A DNA stretch of 64,000 nt, taken from Prosthecobacter sp. (GTDB lineage Bacteria; Verrucomicrobiota; Verrucomicrobiia; Verrucomicrobiales; Verrucomicrobiaceae). Position numbers and translations under genes: made by a program. Position 1 is the first letter of the stretch, and each line of letters begins with the position of its first letter. A model generated the notes under the pieces. That model saw only the letters and a list, made by a program, of their open reading frames with translations. It searched no databases and was not told where the DNA came from. Below, in pieces: positions 44,177 through 52,100 of the stretch. The stretch is from positions 1 to 64,000 of the forward strand of contig NZ_JAGRPF010000113.1 in assembly GCF_020439865.1 (NCBI RefSeq). Reading direction: 5' to 3'.

Positions 44177-45427
44177 TCAGCCTTCGAACTTCTTGATCAG
44201 CAGCGCGGCGTTGTGGCCGCCGAAACCGAAGGAGTTGCTCAGTGCGGCGTTCACTTTCGCCGGACGGGCGGTGTTTGGCACGATGTCCACGTCCACTTCC
44301 GGGTCGAGGTTTTCGACGTTGATGGTGGGCGGGATGACCTGTTCTTGGATCGCGTAAATGGAGGCAACGAGTTCGACGCCGCCAGCGGCGCCGAGAAGGT
44401 GACCGGTCATCGATTTCGTCCCGGAGACGAGCAGACCGTTGGTCGCATACTCACCGAAGGTGCGCTTGATGGCGCGCAGTTCGCACAGGTCACCGACTGG
44501 GGTCGAGGTGGCATGAGCGTTGATGTATTGGATGTCGGTTGTGTTGAGCTTGGCGTGGCGCAGGGCCATCTCCATGCACTTGCCGGCGCCGAGGCCTTCC
44601 GGATGCGGCGAGGTGAGGTGATAGGCGTCAGCCGTGGCGCCGTAACCGGCGAGTTCGGCGTAAATCGTCGCGCCGCGCTTCTTGGCGTGTTCGAGTTCTT
44701 CGATCACGACGACACCGGCACCTTCGCCCATGACGAAACCGTCGCGATCCTTGTCCCACGGGCGGGACGCCTTTTCAGGATCGTCGTTGCGAAGGCTGAG
44801 GGCCTTCATGTTGGCAAAGCCGGCCAGACCGCAAGGACGGATCGACGCTTCCGCACCACCTGCGATCATCACGTCGGCGTCACCGAATTTGATCATGCGC
44901 CAGGCTTCACCGATGTTGTTGTTGGAGGTCGCGCAGGCGGTCACGATGACCATGTTTGGTCCCATGAAGCCGTATTCCGCCGCGATCATGCCGCTGGCGA
45001 TGTTCGTGATCATCATTGGGATCAGGAACGGCGAGACACGGCCCGGGCCCTTGTTCAGAAGGATCTCATACTGGGTCTCGAGCGTGCCGAGACCGCCGAT
45101 ACCGCTGCCGACCATGACGCCGACGCGATGCGGGTCGAGGCTGTCAGGATTCAAGCCGGAGTCCTTGGCGGCCATTTTCGAGGCGGCCATCGCGAACTGG
45201 AAGTAGCGGTCAGCGCGGCGGGCGTCCTTGTGATTGTTGAAATACTGCGTGGGATCGAAGTCCACCACCTCGCCGGCGATTTTGCAGTCGTACTTTTCCG
45301 TGTCCATCGACTGGATGCGACGGATGCCGCTCTTGCCGGCCAGAAGGTTCTTCCAAAAATCGTCCTTGTTGTTGCCGTTTGGGGAAACGACTCCCATGCC
45401 GGTGATGACGACGCGACGCTCGCTCAT
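44177..45427 (-). CDS. fabF: Beta-ketoacyl-ACP synthase II
   Basis: A 416-residue housekeeping KAS II for fatty-acid elongation. It has VITGMGVVSPNGN at the N-terminus, the active Cys in VTACATSNNNIGEA, His in NAHATSTPVGD, and Lys/His in TKSMTGHLLGAAGGVE. It differs from the cluster copy at 9057, which has shifted motif spacing. acpP, its usual partner, is not adjacent. ATG at 45427 is selected because the frame, though open 173 codons upstream, is antisense to the LolA-like gene there. Confidence 0.96.
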   Translation of the reverse strand: MSERRVVITGMGVVSPNGNNKDDFWKNLLAGKSGIRRIQSMDTEKYDCKIAGEVVDFDPTQYFNNHKDARRADRYFQFAMAASKMAAKDSGLNPDSLDPHRVGVMVGSGIGGLGTLETQYEILLNKGPGRVSPFLIPMMITNIASGMIAAEYGFMGPNMVIVTACATSNNNIGEAWRMIKFGDADVMIAGGAEASIRPCGLAGFANMKALSLRNDDPEKASRPWDKDRDGFVMGEGAGVVVIEELEHAKKRGATIYAELAGYGATADAYHLTSPHPEGLGAGKCMEMALRHAKLNTTDIQYINAHATSTPVGDLCELRAIKRTFGEYATNGLLVSGTKSMTGHLLGAAGGVELVASIYAIQEQVIPPTINVENLDPEVDVDIVPNTARPAKVNAALSNSFGFGGHNAALLIKKFEG

Positions 45428-45496
45428 GTGTGTGTGTTTGGGGGGTTGAATTGGGGGGTGAGAGAACACGGTTTGCAGGGTGGGGCAAGGGAAAAC

Positions 45497-46180
45497 ATGG
45501 CCGCGAAGGGCTTGAGACAGGGGCGATTCTGGTGTCTGGCTGGAAGCGTGATTCGTCTGCCAACCGTTCCCGCCATCATGCTCTGTCTGACGCTGTCCGT
45601 TCAGGCGGCACCGGACGTTTCCTCCATTCCTCCTGTGTTTCGCGACTGGATGGTTGCTCAGAGAGACATCGGCAACATCAAGGTGGCTTTCGAACAGACG
45701 CGCACCACGCCGGCGCTCAAAGACCCCGTCCATGCCCGCGGCAGATTCTGGCGCATGGCCGACGGCCGATTTCGTCTGGAACTGGGGTCGCCCGCCACGA
45801 TGATCCTTGTCTTCGACAAGGAAACGGTGCGTCTCAAGGAAAGCGCGGACGCCCCCTGGCAGACCCTGAAGCCAGACGACAGCCGGGTGCGCATGTGGAT
45901 GAAGTTTCTCAGCGGGCGGGAGATGGACCCCGAATCGCTCACCCAAAACTTCGCCCTCAGGGTCACCCAGCAGGAGAAGACTTTCGTCACGGTGGCCATG
46001 ATTCCGCGTCCGCTGCTGATCAAAAAGTATCTCAGGCAGCTCGACATGCAGATCGAACCAGGCGGCAGGCGCCTCTTGGGATTCCGGGTGGTGCAGGGGG
46101 ATGGATCGACACTGCTGCTGAATTTTGGTCCCCCGGAGAAAGTCACGGGGGATCCCTCCTCGCTGTTCCAGCCCCAGTAG
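45497..46180 (+). CDS. LolA-like periplasmic lipoprotein carrier
   Basis: A 227-residue protein of the LolA fold (LolA-like/outer membrane lipoprotein carrier). The mature part has the family strands FEQTRTTPALKDPVHARGRFW and FRLELGSPATMILVFDKE near residues 65-115 (landmarks only), with LLLNFGPPEKV at the end. A signal region ends near SVQAAPD; either ATG 45497 or 45578 (MLCLTLSVQA) can be the start, and the second gives a classic signal peptide. It is divergent from fabF and 42 nt upstream of the VWA/TonB-like gene. Confidence 0.75.
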   Translation: MAAKGLRQGRFWCLAGSVIRLPTVPAIMLCLTLSVQAAPDVSSIPPVFRDWMVAQRDIGNIKVAFEQTRTTPALKDPVHARGRFWRMADGRFRLELGSPATMILVFDKETVRLKESADAPWQTLKPDDSRVRMWMKFLSGREMDPESLTQNFALRVTQQEKTFVTVAMIPRPLLIKKYLRQLDMQIEPGGRRLLGFRVVQGDGSTLLLNFGPPEKVTGDPSSLFQPQ

Positions 46181-46222
46181 GTCGGGCCGAAATCAGCACA
46201 AGAAACGGCCGCACTGGCCGTT

Positions 46223-47416
46223 ATGCCGTCACAACCAGCCATGGAACCTGCCGCCGACACTCCTGCCACATCGGACGCCTCTTCGGCCGTCCCCGTCGTG
46301 GTCTCCCATCTGGAAATCCAGCCACCCAGGCAGCCCAACCGTTTTGTGCGCATGTGGCGCTCGATTGGCGGCGGATCGTTGACGTTGAGCATCCTGATTC
46401 ACGCGGGATTGCTCGTGCTGGCGGGTTTTGTGGTGTTCGCCTCCCAAGTTTTCGAAAAGCAGGTCGATTTCCTTCCCGGTGGGGGAACGCAGCAGGGCGC
46501 GGAGGCCTCTGCGGATCTCGCGCAAAAGGTGCAGATGAAGCGACAGCAGGTGATCAAGAAGACACCGCCCATGCAGCGGCTCGTCTCCGCCAGTATCAAC
46601 GCCTCCCTCGTGCTGCCAGAAGCTCCGCCCGACATGCTGAACATGCCTGATGTCTCGTCGCTCGCGGGTGGTGGCAAGCTCGGCAGCGGCGGTTTTGGCA
46701 CCGGTGGCGCGGGCGGCGGCTTCGGCAACGGCCTTGGGATGGGCGGCATGTCCGGCATGACCTTCAAACCGCTCATGATGTTCGGCAAAGAACTCAAGGA
46801 CACGCGCAAGATCGCCGTGGTGATGGATGTCTCGCGCTCGATGACCAAATTCCTGCCGATCGTCACCAAGGAGTTGGACAAAGTCGCCTTCGGCAGCCCG
46901 CTCGTCCTCTATTTCGGCTGTGGTCTGGTCAAACCCAAGGGCAAGATCGACGACGACATCAATCCGACCAGCAGCGACAAATTCCGCACCTACTGGCAGG
47001 TCTGGGAGGGCAAAACGCCGCTCAACACCCCCGCAGACGAACGCAAAAAATTCAAATACAATCCCGCGCAGCCCATGCCTCTGGAGGCCATCTTTGACAT
47101 GATGGAGAAGCGCCGGAACACCTACTTCGTCGAATTCAACGGCATCACCTACGCATCGACCGCGCTGATGTCGAAGGAGGTCATGGAGGCGGACACGATC
47201 TACTGGTTCGCCGATTTCATGGACAAAGTGGACGAGGAGCAGATGGCGACCGTTCTCAAAACACTCAAGAAGCGCAAACAGAAGCTCTATATCCACGCCT
47301 CCCAGCAGGGCCGTTCCTTCGCCCAGGTGCGTGATGAACTCGTCATCCCCTCCGGCGGCGAAGTCATCGAGACGAAGTCCGAAGAGATGCCTCCGAAAAA
47401 GAAAAAGGCGAAGTAG
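46223..47416 (+). CDS. TonB-like membrane anchor fused to a von Willebrand A-like domain
   Basis: A 397-residue protein. A membrane segment (SLTLSILIHAGLLVLAGFVVF, near residue 55, the TonB/TolA-type anchor) is followed by a Gly-rich linker (GGGFGNGLGMGGM) and a VWA-like domain with a MIDAS-type DVSRS in VVMDVSRSMTKFL. The second MIDAS elements are less clear. Similar proteins occur with ExbB/ExbD-like proteins in the PVC group, but none is adjacent. It probably binds a metal-dependent partner in the periplasm. Confidence 0.7.
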   Translation: MPSQPAMEPAADTPATSDASSAVPVVVSHLEIQPPRQPNRFVRMWRSIGGGSLTLSILIHAGLLVLAGFVVFASQVFEKQVDFLPGGGTQQGAEASADLAQKVQMKRQQVIKKTPPMQRLVSASINASLVLPEAPPDMLNMPDVSSLAGGGKLGSGGFGTGGAGGGFGNGLGMGGMSGMTFKPLMMFGKELKDTRKIAVVMDVSRSMTKFLPIVTKELDKVAFGSPLVLYFGCGLVKPKGKIDDDINPTSSDKFRTYWQVWEGKTPLNTPADERKKFKYNPAQPMPLEAIFDMMEKRRNTYFVEFNGITYASTALMSKEVMEADTIYWFADFMDKVDEEQMATVLKTLKKRKQKLYIHASQQGRSFAQVRDELVIPSGGEVIETKSEEMPPKKKKAK

Positions 47417-47423
47417 CTGTGGC

Positions 47424-48308
47424 TCAATAGTCCCGGTTCAGCAGGTAGTCCGAAAGCTGGCGCAGCCGCGCGGACGCGTCGCCGAAAATGTCCAGCGCAC
47501 GATGGGAGACCTCGGTGAGACGACGTGCCTCCTCCCGCGAGGCCTCAAGGCCCATCAGTGCCGGATACGTGCTCTTCTCGGATGCGACGTCCTTTCCGGC
47601 GCTCTTGCCGAGTTTTTCGCTCGTCTGGGTCACATCGAGGATGTCGTCGATGATTTGAAAGGCCAGGCCTGTGGCCATGCCGAAATCGTGCAGCGCCTGC
47701 AACTGCTCCATGCTGGCATTCGCGCTCATGGCACCCAGTTTGACGCTCGTCGTGAGCAGGGCGGCGGTTTTCCCTTCGTGAATGAAGCGCAGGTCCTCCA
47801 GCGGCAGCTTTTTGCCCTCGCCCTCCAGATCCGCCACCTGTCCGCCGACGAGGTGCAGGCTGCCCGCCGTGCGCGCGAGTTCGAGCACCATCACCGCCGC
47901 GGGATGATTGGTGGTCATCGGGGTCTTGGTGACCAGTTCAAACGCCAGAGCCTGGAGCGCGTCACCTGCCAGCAGCGCCATCGCCTCGCCATAGACTTTG
48001 TGGCAGGTCGGCACGCCACGGCGCATGTCGTCGTCGTCCATGCAGGGCAGGTCATCGTGAATGAGCGAGTAGGTGTGCAGGCATTCGACCGCGCAGGCGT
48101 TGGGGATCGCGTCGTTCACTGCTCCGCCGCAGGCTTCGGCGGCCGTGAGGCAGAGGATGGGCCGCAGGCGCTTGCCGCCGGCGAACACGCTGTGCCGCAT
48201 GGCCTGATGCAGGTTGGTGGGCCGTGTCGCCGCGTCAGGAATGAAACGGTTCAGTGCCGCGTCCACCAACTGGCAGCGTTCGGCGAGGTGTTCTTTGAGG
48301 TCGGACAT
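47424..48308 (-). CDS. Polyprenyl (farnesyl-type) diphosphate synthase
   Basis: A 294-residue trans-prenyltransferase of the IspA type, condensing IPP with allylic diphosphates. The first Asp-rich motif DDLPCMDDDDMRRG lies near residue 84 and the second is IIDDILDVTQ near residue 226; KRLRPILCL and GKSAGKD (near the end) are also conserved. The length and motif fit FPP/GPP synthase. ATG at 48308 is better than a GTG at 48320. It supplies isoprenoids for quinones, undecaprenol or carotenoids; no other isoprenoid gene is here. Confidence 0.94.
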   Translation of the reverse strand: MSDLKEHLAERCQLVDAALNRFIPDAATRPTNLHQAMRHSVFAGGKRLRPILCLTAAEACGGAVNDAIPNACAVECLHTYSLIHDDLPCMDDDDMRRGVPTCHKVYGEAMALLAGDALQALAFELVTKTPMTTNHPAAVMVLELARTAGSLHLVGGQVADLEGEGKKLPLEDLRFIHEGKTAALLTTSVKLGAMSANASMEQLQALHDFGMATGLAFQIIDDILDVTQTSEKLGKSAGKDVASEKSTYPALMGLEASREEARRLTEVSHRALDIFGDASARLRQLSDYLLNRDY

Positions 48309-48442
48309 GGAGCGTGACACTTGGAGCCGACTTGGCCCTGTTCAACCTCATTTCGTGACCGGGAGGCGCCTGTCCCGGCCGTGGAACAAGGTGAACTCCC
48401 CCTTGCCAAGCCGGGAAGTGCCCCCATATTCGCGCCCCTTTT

Positions 48443-48964
48443 ATGGATATCTTCATTGGAATTCTCACCGCAGTCGAAGTCATCGTCTGCCTTCTGCTCA
48501 TCCTCGTCGTGCTCATGCAGCGTCCGCGCCAGGAAGGCCTCGGCGCCTCCTTTGGTGACGCCGCCGCCAGCCAGGTCTGGGGTGCCCAGACGACGAACGT
48601 GCTGCAGAAGTTCACGGTCTATCTGGCCATCATTCTATTCGCCCTCACCCTGCTTTTGGCGGTGCTTGTGAGCCGTCATCAGACCGGCAGCAAGAGTCCC
48701 AAGATCTTCGGCGACGCCAAGCCTGCTGCAGCAGCTCCTGCCGCTCACTCGGCGGAAGACGACGCCAAAGCCAAGATCATGGAAAAGATTCAAGACGCCG
48801 TGAAGGCTGAGACCGCGAAATCGGGTGAGCCTGCCAAGGCGACTCCCTCCGAGGCCTCCAAAGCTGCGGTTTCGGCCAAGTCGGAACCCGTCAAGGCCGC
48901 CGAACCAGCCAAGGCTCCGGCCCCTGCGGCTCCCGCGCCCGCTCCGGCTGGTCAGCCGAAGTAA
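48443..48964 (+). CDS. secG: Preprotein translocase subunit SecG
   Basis: A 173-residue SecG with two membrane segments (about residues 4-22 and 52-72). The loop signature is LMQRPRQEGLGASFGDAAASQVWG, of which QRPRQEGLG and GAQTTNVLQK are visible landmarks. The C-terminal 90 residues form a low-complexity Ala/Lys/Pro/Glu tail, absent from E. coli SecG. It supports protein export. The gene starts 135 nt from ispA-like on the other strand. Confidence 0.93.
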   Translation: MDIFIGILTAVEVIVCLLLILVVLMQRPRQEGLGASFGDAAASQVWGAQTTNVLQKFTVYLAIILFALTLLLAVLVSRHQTGSKSPKIFGDAKPAAAAPAAHSAEDDAKAKIMEKIQDAVKAETAKSGEPAKATPSEASKAAVSAKSEPVKAAEPAKAPAPAAPAPAPAGQPK

Positions 48965-48994
48965 CCGCCCACGTCGCGAGCAACAATCTATCAC

Positions 48995-49030
48995 AAAAAA
49001 CGTGCAGGCTGAGTCCGCGCACGTTTTTTT
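48995..49030 (+). terminator. Rho-independent terminator after secG
   Basis: Arms AAAAAACGTGC and GCACGTTTTTT form an 11-bp perfect stem with a 13-nt loop and a T-run on the plus strand. It lies 30 nt after the secG stop and about 100 nt before the giant ThuA gene, so secG is probably a monocistronic unit. Confidence 0.9.
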
Positions 49031-49131
49031 GTGCCGTGGCGCCTCGGCGGCTTCATGTGCATTTCCGATAGTGCACCGTGCGAAAACGGACTTCACAGCT
49101 TGCGTTGGTTCTGCCTACCATTGCGCCAACC

Positions 49132-52100
49132 ATGAAACGCCTCATCCTCGCTTCGCTCTGTCTCCTTGCCCTTAGCTCTTTGCCCTCTGCGTTTTCGGCG
49201 GAGCCTTTGCGCGTTTTCATCCGTGCCGGCGCGAAATCCCACGGCCCCGGCGCGCATGATTTCCCGCAGTTTCTGAAGGACTGGGTGCCGATGCTCAATG
49301 AACGTGGCGCCAAGGCCGACGGCGCGCTCGAATTTCCGACCAAGGAGCAGCTCGACAAGACGGACGTGCTCATCCTGCACGCGCAGGAGGCGGGGAACAT
49401 CAAGATCGGCGAGGAGCGCAAGAACCTGATGGAGTTCCTCAAGCGTGGCGGCGGCCTGGTGGTCATCCATGCGGCGGCGGTTTCGCGCGATCACGACTGG
49501 TTCAAGACGATCATCGGCGGCTCGTGGCATTTCGGACAAACGAAGTGGCTGGAGGCGCCCATGAGCCTCTACTTCACCGATCACGAAAACCCCATTACGA
49601 AGGACATCTCGAACTTCGACATCGACGACGAGATCTACTACGATATGGACCTGCTGCCCGAGGCCAAGATCCTAGCCGCGGCCTACACGCCGAACACACC
49701 GCAGGTCAAAGGCGGCAACAAGGAGGCGCAGGCCCGTGCCGCCGAAGCCGTCGCGAAAAAGAAGGGCGTGAACATCTACGACATCCAGCCGCAGATGTGG
49801 ACCTACGAGAAGGACAAGTATCGCGCCTTCACCTGCATCCCCGGCCACTGGTACAAGAACTTCGCGCACAACGGCGTCCGCACCGCCATCCTGCGCGGCA
49901 TCGCATGGGCCGGAAAGCGCGAGAACGTGGACGAGTTCTGCAAACCGAACGAACTCGGCGACGCGCTGCGCTACGTCGAAGGCGGCTGCCCCAGCCCGAA
50001 GGAACTGCCAAAGGCGCTCGAAGTGCATCCTGAGTTCAATCTCTCGCTTGTCGCCGCCGAGCCGCTCATCAACAACCCGATGAACATCGACTGGGATGAA
50101 AAAGGCCGCCTGTGGGTCGTCGAGACACCCGAGTATCCCAATGGTCTGCGTCAGGCGAATGTCGAGGCCTGGAAGGACAGCGGTTCGGTCGAACCCGGCA
50201 AATACAACCGTGATCCGATGGACCGCGTCTCCATTCTCACCGACACCGACGGCGACGGCGTCATGGACAAGAAGCAGGTCTTTGCCGACAAGATCGAGCT
50301 CGCCACCAGCAGTGTGTTTTACAAAAACGGCGTCATCGTCTGCGCCGCGCCGGACATCTGGTACTTCGAAGACACCAACGGCGACGACAAGGCCGACAAG
50401 CGCACCAAGCTCTACACGAACCTCGGCACGCGCGACACGCACGCCGTCATCAACAACATGCGCTGGGGCCTCGACGGCTGGGTGTATGCCACGCACGGTT
50501 ACTCCAGCACCGATGACGTGAAGTCCGGTGACGGCAGCAAGGGCTTCGGCCCCATCGGCGCCGGTGTGGTGCGCTTCAAGCCGGACGGCAGCGCCTTCGA
50601 GCAATACGCCTCGCGCGGTGGTAACACCTGGGGCCTCGACATCACCACCGACGGCCAGGTTTTCTATACGCAGCCCACGAGCGGCAATCACTTCATCCAT
50701 GTCGTCCTGCCGGAGTATGTGCTCGCGAAAGGCAAACTGCCCGGTGTCATGGGCACGAACGGCATGCTGCCAAAAGAGCCGACCTATCCGGCCATGCACT
50801 GGGAGCAGCAGGCCTACGTGCAGATCGACCAGGTCGGCAGTTTCACCGCCGGCGCCGGCTGCGCCATCTACGAAGGCGGCGCCTGGCCCAAGAAGTGGAA
50901 CTACGGCTACTTCGTCACCGAGCCCACGCTGAACATCGTCAGCCACTTCATGGTCGAGCCCGACGGCGTTACTTATAAAGCGCATCGCGAACCCGGCCGC
51001 GAGCAGACCGAGTTCATCCGCAGCAAGAACCTCTGGTTCCGTCCCATCGAAGTCCGTGTCGGTCCCGATGGCGCGCTGTATGTCGTCGATTTCTGCAATC
51101 AGGCCGTCATCCACAACGACACCCGCGGTCCCACGCACGGTCCCGCCAATGCCGCCGTTCGTCCCGACCGCGACCACTACTACGGCCGCATCTGGAAGGT
51201 GCAGCACAAGGAGGCGAAGCAAGTTTCGGCTCGCAACACTGCCGACACCAAAGGCACACAAGGCAGCGCCGCGTTGAAAACTTACGAAACCGCCAAGCAA
51301 GCCGTGCAAACCGATGCTGGTCGTCAGCAGGTGCTGAAAGATTTTGCCGCAGCCCAGGATGACTGGACGCGCAGCGCGCTCATCGCTGCTTGTGCTGAGC
51401 AGCCTGTCGCGTGCATTGAGTCTGCGCTTGCTACTGGTTCCGCAGAAGTTCTGGTCACCGCTCTGTTACCCTCCGCACTTCCCGCCAACGCGGACAAATT
51501 GGTCATCTCGTGCGCCAACGCCGATTCGAAGTCGGATGCGATCAAAGTCGTTATCCTGCGTGGAATTGCCCAACAGGTGAATGAAGCTCCTGTGCTCACT
51601 CCTGTGCTGACCAAGGCGTTGAAGAAGCTGCTGGCTGAGCCTGATCTTGCTTCCATCGCTTTCCCCATCGTAGCGCAGTGGGCGAAAACCGGCGAGCTTG
51701 CTGACGAGGTTCGTACACGCATCGTTGAGTGGAAGAAGATCGCCAGCGATCCCAGCCTTTCAGGTCCTCATGGAACGAGGGCTTCTGCCATCCTGCAGCT
51801 TCTACGCGTCAAGGCGTTGACCGCCGAACTCTATCCTAATGCTGCTTCTAGCTTGGTGGAGCCTGAAGTCGATGAAGCCGTGAAAAACGCCATCATTGCC
51901 GAACTGGCACAGCAGGGTGGTGAAGCTCATGCTCAAATCCTTAGCAAGGCTTATGGAGGGCTGATGCCTGAATCACGCAGCTGGGTATTTGACGAGATCC
52001 TCAAGCGCCCCGAAGCCACGAACGCCCTTCTGAATGCCGTAAAGTCCGGAGCCATTGATCCAAAGGGATTTGCCCCCGGCGATGTCGCGCGGCTGCGCTC

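Noticed and set aside
45428-45946. N-terminal extension of fabF by 173 codons
   Set aside because: The extension is antisense to the LolA-like gene and FabF proteins start at the VVITGMGVVSP motif.
49672-51309. Minus-strand frame of 545 codons inside the giant ThuA gene
   Set aside because: Antisense to the beta-propeller and repeat region of a clear protein; no domain pattern.
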